Source of the DNA: Streptococcus marimammalium DSM 18627
GTDB lineage: Bacteria > Bacillota > Bacilli > Lactobacillales > Streptococcaceae
DNA: 64,000 nucleotides
Direction: 5' to 3'
Assembly: GCF_000380045.1 (NCBI RefSeq)
Contig: NZ_KB904357.1
Coordinates: 33,219-97,218 of the forward strand
The position numbers and the translations under genes are program-made. The notes under the pieces are model-generated. The model did no database searches and had not been told where the DNA came from. It was given only the letters and a program-made list of their open reading frames with translations. This document shows, piece by piece, positions 56,571-64,000 of this stretch; within the stretch, counting starts at the first letter, position 1, and each line of letters opens with the position of its first letter.

Positions 56571-57284
56571 ATGAAAACTGATTTTTCCATTAAAATTTAT
56601 TCAGATGGTGCTGTTTTAGAAGATATGATTGCTGATTTAAATTCTGGATTGGTCTCTGGTTTTACAACGAATCCCAGTTTAATGAAAAAAGCAGGAATCA
56701 CAGATTATCTGACGTTTGCTAAAAATGTTTTAGAAGTTATTACGAAATACCCAGTTTCTTTTGAGGTTTTTTCAGATGATTTAGACACAATGAAACGTGA
56801 AGCCAGAATTTTATCTAGTCTTGGAGATAATGTGTATGTCAAAATTCCAATTAGCAACTCAAAAGGTATAAGTACCATTTCTATTATTAAAGATTTGTCA
56901 GCTGAAGGGATTAAAGTGAATGTTACGGCAGTGTTCACTATTAGTCAAGTTGAAAAAGCTGTTGAAGCTCTTAGTGATAAGACTCCTTCCATTATTTCAG
57001 TTTTTGCTGGACGAGTAGCTGATACGGGTGTTGATCCAATACCATTAATGGCTTGTGCAAAAACAGTTTGTCAACAAAAAGCCTTAGTTGAATTGTTATG
57101 GGCAAGCCCCAGAGAAGTGTTCAATATCTACCAGGCTGATGAATTAGGAGTGGATATTATTACTTGTACACCAAGTATCATCAAAAAACTCAGTTTGAAG
57201 AATAAAAATTTAGAACAATACTCGTTAGAAACAGTTCAAATGTTTTTGTCTGATAGTAAGAGCCTAGGATTTTCTATTTTGTAG
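56571..57284 (+). CDS. transaldolase / fructose-6-phosphate aldolase-like protein
   Basis: 237 residues of the small TalC-like transaldolase family. The Schiff-base lysine is in NVYVKIPIS near 91, the pocket has GFTTNPSLMKKAG near 31 and SVFAGRVADTGVDP near 142, and LVELLWASPREVFN near 175 supplies the usual S-P-R. GTGAAAA before the ATG is a weak ribosome site, 8 bases after the permease stop, suggesting coupling. It may cleave the phosphorylated sugar that the PTS brings in. Confidence 0.88.
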   Translation: MKTDFSIKIYSDGAVLEDMIADLNSGLVSGFTTNPSLMKKAGITDYLTFAKNVLEVITKYPVSFEVFSDDLDTMKREARILSSLGDNVYVKIPISNSKGISTISIIKDLSAEGIKVNVTAVFTISQVEKAVEALSDKTPSIISVFAGRVADTGVDPIPLMACAKTVCQQKALVELLWASPREVFNIYQADELGVDIITCTPSIIKKLSLKNKNLEQYSLETVQMFLSDSKSLGFSIL

Positions 57285-57323
57285 AGCAGATAGGTATTAT
57301 GTTTAATAGTTTGGAGGTATAGT

Positions 57324-58121
57324 ATGAAGAGACTATCACAACATTGCTTTTATTTAGTGTTCAATTTATTGTTATTATTAGTTCTTGTTGGTTGCAACAC
57401 CACAACACCAGCAAATGATGAGATGAAAAATCAAGGTGTTATTGCTTATAATGAAGCAACGACACCTCACTATGATGTTGTGATGCGTAATGAAAAACCA
57501 CAACTAGATGGGATGTCAGAGGATGTTTGGAAGACTGTTCCAATCTTATCAGGAGGTTTTCATTTTCCATGGGACCCTAAAGAAGCACCACTAACAGAAT
57601 TTAAAGCTTTTAGTGACGGTACGGACTTTTATTTTCATTTTAATGTTTTAGATAGAGATGTATTACTTGATAGTGATTGGAAAGATGATGAAAGTACAGT
57701 TGATAATGAGGATCGTGTTGAATTATTCTTTGCTGGAGGTAGTATCGATAAACCAACTTCAGATGGGATGCCACTTTATTATGCTATCGAAGTCGATGCA
57801 GATGGTCGTGTTCACGATTATTCTATTGAATATTATAGAGATTTTAACAGTGATTGGGATTTGGAAGGATTAGAAACAGCAGCAAAAAAAACTGATAATG
57901 GTTATAGTGTTGAAGGAAAAGTTCCAATCAAGATATTTGAAGAGTTAAATTTATTGAACAATAATGTCATGAAAGTTGGCGTTTATCGTGCAGAATTTTC
58001 AACTCCTGAAAATGATGGTGATGATCCTATTATGGAATGGATTTCCTGGGTAGATCCTAAAACACAAAATCCAGATTTTCATGTTAATTCTTCTTTTGGA
58101 GAATTTAGATTTTTGAAATAA
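57324..58121 (+). CDS. CBM9-like lipoprotein
   Basis: 265 residues. A signal peptide ends in the lipobox LVLVGC (Cys near 24), so it is membrane anchored. After a short linker, QLDGMSEDVWKTVP, TEFKAFSDGTDFYFHFNVLD and DRVELFFAGG are the strands of a CBM9/DOMON-like carbohydrate-binding beta sandwich, continued by YAIEVDADGRVHDY and FEFRFLK-like ending GEFRFLK. GGAGG precedes the ATG. It sits 39 bases after the transaldolase gene without a terminator between, so it probably belongs to the sugar-PTS operon as a surface capture protein. Surface CBM9-like lipoproteins are unusual in streptococci. Confidence 0.78.
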   Translation: MKRLSQHCFYLVFNLLLLLVLVGCNTTTPANDEMKNQGVIAYNEATTPHYDVVMRNEKPQLDGMSEDVWKTVPILSGGFHFPWDPKEAPLTEFKAFSDGTDFYFHFNVLDRDVLLDSDWKDDESTVDNEDRVELFFAGGSIDKPTSDGMPLYYAIEVDADGRVHDYSIEYYRDFNSDWDLEGLETAAKKTDNGYSVEGKVPIKIFEELNLLNNNVMKVGVYRAEFSTPENDGDDPIMEWISWVDPKTQNPDFHVNSSFGEFRFLK

Positions 58122-58123
58122 AA

Positions 58124-58156
58124 GAAGGCCAGCGTCATCAGACGTTGGCTTTTTAA
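58124..58156 (+). terminator. terminator after the CBM9-like lipoprotein gene
   Basis: GAAGGCCAGCGTC pairs with GACGTTGGCTTTT (one G-U) around ATCA, then Ts. Confidence 0.88.
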
Positions 58157-58184
58157 ATTATTTTTTATAGTTTTCAATAAATTG

Positions 58185-58213
58185 TTGACAGGAAAAAATC
58201 ATAGTGCTATTAT
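58185..58213 (+). promoter_or_regulatory. lmb-sht promoter
   Basis: TTGACA, 17 bases, TATTAT with an extended TGC. The expected transcript start is inside the AdcR-like operator that follows. Confidence 0.93.
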
Positions 58214-58218
58214 ATTAC

Positions 58219-58242
58219 TTAACCGGTTATTTAACTGGATAA
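58219..58242. promoter_or_regulatory. tandem AdcR (zinc) operator
   Basis: TTAACCGGTTAT is directly followed by TTAACTGGATAA. The first matches the AdcR consensus TTAACYRGTTAA at 11 of 12 positions, the second less well. They cover the start of transcription, so zinc-bound AdcR should block the lmb-sht genes. Confidence 0.88.
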
Positions 58243-58270
58243 GTATATTATGAGGGAGTTTGATAAAATA

Positions 58271-59209
58271 ATGAAAAAAATCTTTTCATATTTTTCTCTG
58301 ATTATTATTACCTTTGTTTCTACTATTGTTTTGACTGCTTGTCAACAACAATCAGAAAAAACTACTGATAATCAAGATGGGTTAAATATTGTTACCAGTT
58401 TTTATCCTATTTATGCCATGACAAAAGAAGTGTCTGGTGATTTAAATAATGTTAGAATGATTCAATCAGGAAATGGCATTCATTCCTTTGAACCGTCACC
58501 AAATGATGTTGCAGCTATATATGATGCTGATATCTTTATTTTTCATTCTCACACGCTAGAGGCTTGGGCAGGTGATATCAAAGAAAATCTAAAGGATTCT
58601 CCTGAAAAAGTACTTGAAGCATCTGAAAAAATGTCTCTAGACAAGGTGAAAGGTCTTGAAGATATGGAAGCTGGTGATGGCATTGATCCAGCAACCTTAT
58701 ATGATCCTCATACTTGGACAGATCCAGAATTAGCTATAGAAGAAGTGGAACACATTAAAGAAATGCTCATTTCTGCTGATCCAGATAATAAAGAAATTTA
58801 TGAAAAAAATGCTGAAGCCTTTAAAAAACAAGCACAAGAGATAACAAAGGAATATCAGAAAAAATTTGAATCAGTAAAAAATAAAACCTTTGTTACACAA
58901 CATACAGCCTTTTCTTATCTTGCTAAACGCTTTGGATTAACACAATTAGGAATAGCAGGTATTTCACCTGATCAAGAGCCACAACCACGCCAATTGGTTG
59001 AAATTAGGGATTTTATCAAAGAGCATGATGTAAAAACTATTTTTGTTGAGGCAAATGTTTCTCAAAAAATTGCTAAAACAGTTGCTAAATCAACAGGAGC
59101 AAAACTAAAAACTCTCAGTCCGCTTGAAGCAGATCCTGAAAACAACAAAACTTATTTAGAAAATATAAAAGAAAATTTAGAGATACTCTATCAAGAGTTA
59201 AATAAATAG
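58271..59209 (+). CDS. lmb: zinc-binding lipoprotein AdcAII/Lmb
   Basis: 312 residues, solute-binding lipoprotein of the cluster 9 (Zn/Mn) ABC family. Lipobox LTACQQ near residue 20. The zinc ligands appear as H in GNGIHSFEPSP, H in YDPHTWTDPE, H in VTQHTAFSYLAKRF and E in IFVEANVSQK, the Lmb/AdcAII set (three His and one Glu). The start at 58271 follows GAGGGAG by 12 bases; 58250 would place the signal peptide too far in. It is the first gene of a zinc-scavenging pair with the histidine-triad protein 8 bases on. In group A and B streptococci it is also called laminin-binding protein. Confidence 0.95.
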   Translation: MKKIFSYFSLIIITFVSTIVLTACQQQSEKTTDNQDGLNIVTSFYPIYAMTKEVSGDLNNVRMIQSGNGIHSFEPSPNDVAAIYDADIFIFHSHTLEAWAGDIKENLKDSPEKVLEASEKMSLDKVKGLEDMEAGDGIDPATLYDPHTWTDPELAIEEVEHIKEMLISADPDNKEIYEKNAEAFKKQAQEITKEYQKKFESVKNKTFVTQHTAFSYLAKRFGLTQLGIAGISPDQEPQPRQLVEIRDFIKEHDVKTIFVEANVSQKIAKTVAKSTGAKLKTLSPLEADPENNKTYLENIKENLEILYQELNK

Positions 59210-59217
59210 GAGGCAAA

Positions 59218-62073
59218 ATGAAAAAGAAATATATTATCAGTTCAGCAGCAGCAGCTGTTTTATTAGCTGTAGGTGTAGGTGTTTATCAGTCTAATCAGAT
59301 GCAAGAAGCTACAAAAAATGATAACACAGTTGCATACGTTGACGGTGGGAAAAAACAATCTAAAACGTCAATGAAATCAGAAAATAAAACACAAGAACAA
59401 ATTAATGAAGAAGAGGGTATTTCAGCGGAACAAATCGTTGTTAAAATCACTGATGATGGTTATGTGACCTCTCATGGTGATCACTACCATTACTACAATG
59501 GTAAGGTACCTTTTGATTCACTTATTAGTGAGGATCTTATTATGAATGATCCAAACTATACTTTTAATCAAGCAGACGTTGTTAATGAAGTAGCAGATGG
59601 CTATATCATTAAGGTTAACGGTAATTACTACCTTTATATTAAAGACGGCAGTAAGCGTAAAAATGTACGTACTAAAGAACAAATTGAAGAACAAAAAGAA
59701 AAAGGAACTTTAGAAGCTTCTCAAAAAGCTCATAAATCATCTAAATCAAGTAAAAAACAATCACAAACTATTCATAAAAATGATGGACGCTACAGAACTG
59801 ATGATGGTTATGTGTTTAGTCCAACTGATGTGATTGAAGATACAGGCGATGGTTTTATTGTTCCTCATGGTGATCATTTCCATTACATTCCAAAGAATGA
59901 TTTATCTTCTAGTGAATTAGCGCAAGCTCAAGCTTATTGGGATAGAAAAACAGGAAAAGTATCGCAAATTACCCAAAAGGGGAGTGCACAACAAAACTCT
60001 GCTAGCCATTCAACAGCTTCAACACAATCCTCTCATAAGACAAATCAAGGAATAAGTCAAGGGACTGGAAACCAAAAAACAAAGCAACACACTAATCATT
60101 CGCAAACACCACATCAGTCAACACAAAACTCATCACAACAATCACAACAATCACAAAATCAAGAAGAAAGCATTGACAATCTTCTTAAGCAACTTTATGC
60201 TTTGCCTAAAAATCAGCGCCATGTTGAATCAGATGGTTTAGTGTTTGATCCAAAAACCATTTATAAATGGCAAGAAAATGGAGTTGTTGTACCACATGGT
60301 GATCATTATCATTATATTCCTTATACTCAAATGAGTACTTTAGAAGAAAAAATTTCTAAACAACTAAGAGATGATAACCAATCAAAAGATAATAATCAAT
60401 CAAAAGATGATAACCAATCGATTGATAATCACCAACATGATGAAATTGATCATGATAATTCTGAAAAAGATGTCAATAAGGGAGAACTAAGCAGTAAAGA
60501 AATTTTTGATAAACTCTTAGGGAAATTTCCTATTTTTTCAGAAGAAGATTCAACAGAAGATGATACTGTAGAAGATGATACATCTGATGAAACAATTGAT
60601 AACAATGATGATAAGACAACAGATAATGAAGTAGTTGATAGTGACCATAATGACAAAGCTATGAGAGAAGTAGGTCGTCATTTGGTACCAGAAGATGCTG
60701 TTTTAGATGAAAATTATGATTATAGAGGTTGGACAGCTCAGGAAATTTATGAAGCTATACAGGGTAAAGCTATCATTACTCCAGAAGACATGCTTTATGG
60801 TTTAACTCTAGCAACAGAGTATAAGGATGGTGTATTTATTATTCCTCATACTGATCATTATCATTATATTCAATTAAAGTGGTTAGATAAGGACCCTGAA
60901 ATCTTTATTGCAAGCGATAAAACATATAATCTAAATCAATTTTTAGCAACAGCAAAATACTATATGGAAAACCCAGATAAACGTCCTAAAAAAGATGGTT
61001 GGGGTGAAGACGCTGACATTCATAAAAAGAATACTGACAAAAAAACAGATCATGACCATGACAAATCAGATCATCATGATCATCATGATGATGAAGAAAA
61101 TCATCCAGTAACACCGCTCTCTGAACGTGAAGGAAAACCAAATTCACAAATTGTTTATTCTGCTAAAGAAGTTGCCGATGCAAAAAAAGCTGGCAAATAT
61201 GCTACTTCTGATGGTTATATCTTTGATGCTAAAGATATTATAAAAGATGAAGGTGAAGCTTATATTACTCCACATATGGGGCATGAGCATTGGATTCCTA
61301 AAAATGAATTATCAAAAGAAGAACTAAAATCAGCAGAAGAATTTTGGAAAAATCGCAACAAAATTCAAGAATCTAATGAAACAAATGCATCTAAAGAAAA
61401 ACCACAGTCTTCTCAAGAAAAAGATGTCTTGTTAAATGCAGATGATTTAAATAATGTAGCGATCGAAGAAAAATTAAAAGCACAAGCTATTTTTGAACGT
61501 GTAAAAGCTGAAAAAATTGTTCCGGTTGAAAATATTAAAGCCAATATGGTTCATACTGTTCGTTACAGTAATGGTTACCTTATTATTCCACACTTAGATC
61601 ATTATCATAACGTTCCATTAAGTTGGTATGATAAGAATTGGTATCCTCCAACTGGCTATACTCTTGCACAATTATTTGCCACTGTAAAATATTATATGGA
61701 ACATCCTGAAGAGGCTCCTGTACAAGAAGGATGGGGAACAGACGCTCAGGAAAAAGAGAAGTCAACAGATCCAACTCATAATAATTATGGTTTTGGAAGA
61801 GAACCTATTTGGGGAACAGATGATGAAGAAGAGGAAGATGAAGAAGAGGAAATTGAAGAGGAAGATGAGTTTGATGTTCAAATGAGAACTGAGGGAGAAC
61901 GTCATGGTATTTCAGGGGATGAATACCTTGATAAACTATCAGTTGTTGCTGCTAAATATAAAGTCGCTTATGATAAGGTATCATTCCATTCAACAGGTTT
62001 TGTTACAGTATTAAAAGATGATGGAACAACCGTTACCGTTAACTTATTTACAGCCGAAGAATTATCTTTATAA
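59218..62073 (+). CDS. sht: histidine-triad surface protein (Pht/Sht family)
   Basis: 951 residues. A signal-like N-terminus is followed by six HxxHxH triads: HGDHYHYY, HGDHFHYI, HGDHYHYI, HTDHYHYI, HMGHEHWI and HLDHYHNV, at nucleotides near 59474, 59863, 60292, 60845, 61270 and 61588. Low-complexity acidic and Ser/Gln linkers separate them, and a run DHDHDKSDHHDHHDDEE lies near 61045-61100. Each triad binds zinc in relatives, which hand it to AdcAII. AGGAGG precedes the ATG and the gene overlaps the lmb transcript. It ends before a strong terminator. Confidence 0.93.
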   Translation: MKKKYIISSAAAAVLLAVGVGVYQSNQMQEATKNDNTVAYVDGGKKQSKTSMKSENKTQEQINEEEGISAEQIVVKITDDGYVTSHGDHYHYYNGKVPFDSLISEDLIMNDPNYTFNQADVVNEVADGYIIKVNGNYYLYIKDGSKRKNVRTKEQIEEQKEKGTLEASQKAHKSSKSSKKQSQTIHKNDGRYRTDDGYVFSPTDVIEDTGDGFIVPHGDHFHYIPKNDLSSSELAQAQAYWDRKTGKVSQITQKGSAQQNSASHSTASTQSSHKTNQGISQGTGNQKTKQHTNHSQTPHQSTQNSSQQSQQSQNQEESIDNLLKQLYALPKNQRHVESDGLVFDPKTIYKWQENGVVVPHGDHYHYIPYTQMSTLEEKISKQLRDDNQSKDNNQSKDDNQSIDNHQHDEIDHDNSEKDVNKGELSSKEIFDKLLGKFPIFSEEDSTEDDTVEDDTSDETIDNNDDKTTDNEVVDSDHNDKAMREVGRHLVPEDAVLDENYDYRGWTAQEIYEAIQGKAIITPEDMLYGLTLATEYKDGVFIIPHTDHYHYIQLKWLDKDPEIFIASDKTYNLNQFLATAKYYMENPDKRPKKDGWGEDADIHKKNTDKKTDHDHDKSDHHDHHDDEENHPVTPLSEREGKPNSQIVYSAKEVADAKKAGKYATSDGYIFDAKDIIKDEGEAYITPHMGHEHWIPKNELSKEELKSAEEFWKNRNKIQESNETNASKEKPQSSQEKDVLLNADDLNNVAIEEKLKAQAIFERVKAEKIVPVENIKANMVHTVRYSNGYLIIPHLDHYHNVPLSWYDKNWYPPTGYTLAQLFATVKYYMEHPEEAPVQEGWGTDAQEKEKSTDPTHNNYGFGREPIWGTDDEEEEDEEEEIEEEDEFDVQMRTEGERHGISGDEYLDKLSVVAAKYKVAYDKVSFHSTGFVTVLKDDGTTVTVNLFTAEELSL

Positions 62074-62127
62074 TATTTAAGAATGAACATTAGGATCATT
62101 ATATAAATTCTAAATGTGATTTTAAGT

Positions 62128-62165
62128 AAAAAGTGTGCCTTAAATTTATAAGGCACACTTTTTTG
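62128..62165 (+). terminator. lmb-sht terminator
   Basis: AAAAAGTGTGCCTTA pairs with TAAGGCACACTTTTT around ATTTA, then Ts. Confidence 0.93.
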
Positions 62166-62326
62166 GATTTATTTTGTCATAGATGATGACTATTAAAGAT
62201 TTTTAGGTAATTTCAGTATTATTTTAAAAATATAATTTTTTATCTAGCTACAATAAATAAAAGATTTATTATATTAAAGTTGTTACGCTTTGATTTGATC
62301 ATTATCTATACTCTTTTATAGCATAT

Positions 62327-62361
62327 AAAAACTCTCCTTACCATCTAGTTTAAGGAGAGTG
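62327..62361 (-). terminator. terminator of the amino-acid ABC genes
   Basis: On the minus strand CTCTCCTTA pairs with TAAGGAGAG around an AC-rich loop and is followed by TTTTTATATG. It lies 26 bases after the permease stop. The bases between the two terminators hold no gene. Confidence 0.85.
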
Positions 62362-62386
62362 ATTTAAGCTAATATTTTTATTATCT

Positions 62387-63043
62387 TTATCTTAAAACTA
62401 AACGTTTTTCTAGGTAATTTTGGAAACGTTCAAATAATACACAAAGTGACCAATAAATGAGAGCAACTAGAATATACATGCTCATATAATCCCATTCACG
62501 ACCACCAACAATTCTAGCATTTTGAAAAATATCAGGCACAGTAATCATGGCAGCAAGTGAGGAACTTTTAATCATATCTACCACAACATTGCCTAGGGGT
62601 GGAATAGCAATTCGAATAGCTTGAGGTAAGATCACTTTTTGAACAATGATTCGTTGAGGCAACCCTAAAGCACGAGCTGCTTCCCATTGACCAAAATCAA
62701 TGGCTGCAATGGAAGAACGAAAGATTTCTGAGATATAGGCTGAACTAACAGTGCTAAAGCCTATATAAGCGCAAAGAAGAGCAGGTAGCTGGATGCCAAA
62801 ATACGGTAGAGCAAAATAGAGCATAAATAAAACTACTATCATTGGAACACCACGCATTATTGAGACATAGACTTGAACAAAAGCTTGTAATATCTTAAAT
62901 TTAGAACGTCTCATCAAGGCTAAAAAGAGTCCTAGAATTAATCCAGTGACAAAACTTAGCCCAGCAATTCCAAGAGTATAAGGGAGCCCTGTTAAAACAA
63001 ATCCTAAATTATCAATCATCAATTTAAAATTAATAAAAGACAT
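62387..63043 (-). CDS. polar amino-acid ABC transporter permease
   Basis: 218 residues of the His/Glu/Arg/opine permease family with about five spans. The EAA loop reads WEAARALGLPQRIIVQKVILPQ near 130-151 and the substrate-specificity region is near the N-terminus. AAGGAGA precedes the ATG. It is downstream of the binding-protein gene, 42 bases apart; the ATPase is not in the window. Likely cargo is a polar or sulfur amino acid such as cystine, but this is a guess from family resemblance. Confidence 0.9.
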   Translation of the reverse strand: MSFINFKLMIDNLGFVLTGLPYTLGIAGLSFVTGLILGLFLALMRRSKFKILQAFVQVYVSIMRGVPMIVVLFMLYFALPYFGIQLPALLCAYIGFSTVSSAYISEIFRSSIAAIDFGQWEAARALGLPQRIIVQKVILPQAIRIAIPPLGNVVVDMIKSSSLAAMITVPDIFQNARIVGGREWDYMSMYILVALIYWSLCVLFERFQNYLEKRLVLR

Positions 63044-63085
63044 CTATTTCTCCTTATTGTATTTCAAATGATGTGATGGTTATGA

Positions 63086-63949
63086 TTATTCAACATCAGA
63101 AACGTCAATTTTTTCAAAATCATAATCTTTTTCTTTTGAAACGTCTTCTCCAGCAAAGAATTGCTCAGATAATTTAGTCAGTGTACCATCTTGACGCATG
63201 TCTTCTAAGGCTTCATTCATTTTAGCTTGAAGAGTAGTATTATCTAATTTTAAAGCAAAGTTAGCTTCAGAAGGATTGTAGTAAAGACCTTCTAATACTT
63301 TTACAGGGATATCAGGTAATGCTTTTGTAGCCATGGTTTGTAGATAAAAATCATTTAAAATAACGTCTGTACGTCCATTGGCAACATCTTGGAGGTAAAC
63401 ATCATTTGTAACATTATCGTAGATAACCAATTCAGCTCCAAATTTTTTAGCGACCTTCATATAAGAAGTAGTAGAGGCACCAGCAGCTTTTTTACCTTTT
63501 AAATCTTCTAAAGTTTTGATTCCTGAATCGTCAGACTGACGAACAACCATTGATGAGAAAGAATATTTGTGAGTTGTTGTGTAGAGAAATTTCTCTGCAT
63601 TTTTACTATCTTTTTCAATGGAATAACCAGCGACATCAATTTGGCCACTGTCAATTGCAGCAAGCATACCATCAACGTTCATTTCGACAAAATCAACTTT
63701 AAGGTCTAAACGTTTAGCAATTTCTCTAATAATTTCAACATCATAACCCGTCAATTCATTATCATCATTATGATAAGATTGAGGGAAAAGAGTTCCTGAT
63801 GTGGCAACTTTTAAAGTACCAGTTTTTTTAATTTTTTCCCACTTAGCATCTGCTTGGGAGCTAGAATCTTTAGTGTTACTAGAACCACATGCTACCAACA
63901 AAATTGCTGCTACAAGAACAACGAGAAGTGAATATATTTTTTTAGCCAT
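63086..63949 (-). CDS. amino-acid ABC transporter binding lipoprotein
   Basis: 287 residues of the SBP_bac_3 family. Lipobox ILLVACGSS near residue 21. The ligand pocket region begins GTLKVATSGTLFPQSY near 44 and continues ELTGYDVEIIREIAKRL and IDSGQIDVAGYSIEKD (the family's D-x-x-x and a hinge). AAGGATG precedes the ATG. It is first in the minus-strand unit with the permease. The ligand was not identified. Confidence 0.92.
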   Translation of the reverse strand: MAKKIYSLLVVLVAAILLVACGSSNTKDSSSQADAKWEKIKKTGTLKVATSGTLFPQSYHNDDNELTGYDVEIIREIAKRLDLKVDFVEMNVDGMLAAIDSGQIDVAGYSIEKDSKNAEKFLYTTTHKYSFSSMVVRQSDDSGIKTLEDLKGKKAAGASTTSYMKVAKKFGAELVIYDNVTNDVYLQDVANGRTDVILNDFYLQTMATKALPDIPVKVLEGLYYNPSEANFALKLDNTTLQAKMNEALEDMRQDGTLTKLSEQFFAGEDVSKEKDYDFEKIDVSDVE

Positions 63950-63974
63950 TTGACCATCCTTCTAAAAATTTATT

Positions 63975-63988
63975 ATGCATAAATGCAT
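63975..63988. promoter_or_regulatory. double ATGCAT motif upstream of the binding-lipoprotein gene
   Basis: ATGCAT-AA-ATGCAT, about 30 bases before the minus-strand ATG. It is two self-palindromic hexamers two bases apart and could be an operator; no regulator is assigned. Confidence 0.35.
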
Positions 63989-64000
63989 TTACTAAATATT

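Overview
The window reads as chromosome of a low-GC Gram-positive coccus, most likely a Streptococcus of the pyogenic group. The evidence is the Gram-positive PolC polymerase, the Ser-fMet-Phe-Tyr-Trp-His-Gln-Leu tRNA block, a YSIRK-type M26 zinc metalloprotease, GapN, the AdcR-type zinc operators in front of an Lmb/AdcAII lipoprotein and histidine-triad gene pair, and the rpsO-pnp-cysE-cysS-mrnC-rlmB order. The species cannot be fixed from the sequence alone. No prophage, integrase, insertion sequence or CRISPR array was seen.

Layout. 1-733: the end of a tRNA cluster and its terminator. 932-3435: a SAM methyltransferase followed by two decayed genes (an aminoglycoside-phosphotransferase-like kinase and a GrpB/UPF0157 protein). 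3604-7989: polC. 8194-14645: a 2-oxoacid dehydrogenase operon (E1 alpha, E1 beta, E2, lipoyl-E3) with lplA, the ligase that lipoylates it. 14717-18858: an OsmC-like protein, then a heterodimeric ABC exporter behind a promoter/short-ORF/terminator leader that looks like an attenuator. 18926-29478: housekeeping genes (def, rpsO, pnp, an SseB-like protein, cysE, cysS, mrnC, rlmB, rplM, rpsI), a DUF7916-like protein and a two-membrane-protein plus XRE-regulator cassette.

29582-40594 is the accessory part. A DUF5684 membrane protein is followed by a relic of the start of a restriction-modification gene, then a GNAT, the pseudouridine catabolic pair psuK-psuG, a second relic (the DUF5684 C-terminus), and an intact Bcg-like restriction-modification subunit. 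Its specificity partner has no normal start codon and is joined to it by a canonical -1 slippery heptamer, and carries four back-to-back perfect palindromes in its central segment. After that come a two-TM protein of unknown role, a T-box-controlled orphan trpB of visibly higher GC, an EcsC-family protein and a HEPN-CBS protein.

40736-64000: a DAACS symporter, a small HCALC protein, a hypothiocyanous-acid-reductase-like flavoenzyme (Har/RclA), a giant M26 protease with a 6 x 34-residue repeat tract and an N-terminal LPKTN anchor, gapN, a DUF985 cupin, a catabolite-controlled PTS operon (PRD regulator, IIB, IIC, transaldolase-like aldolase, CBM9-like lipoprotein), the zinc-scavenging lmb-sht operon, and an amino-acid ABC permease plus binding lipoprotein on the minus strand.

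The best candidates for something undescribed are the frameshift-linked, palindrome-bearing restriction-modification gene pair with its duplicated junction, the leader ORF/attenuator before the ABC exporter, and the EcsC/HEPN-CBS pair. All are read from sequence only.
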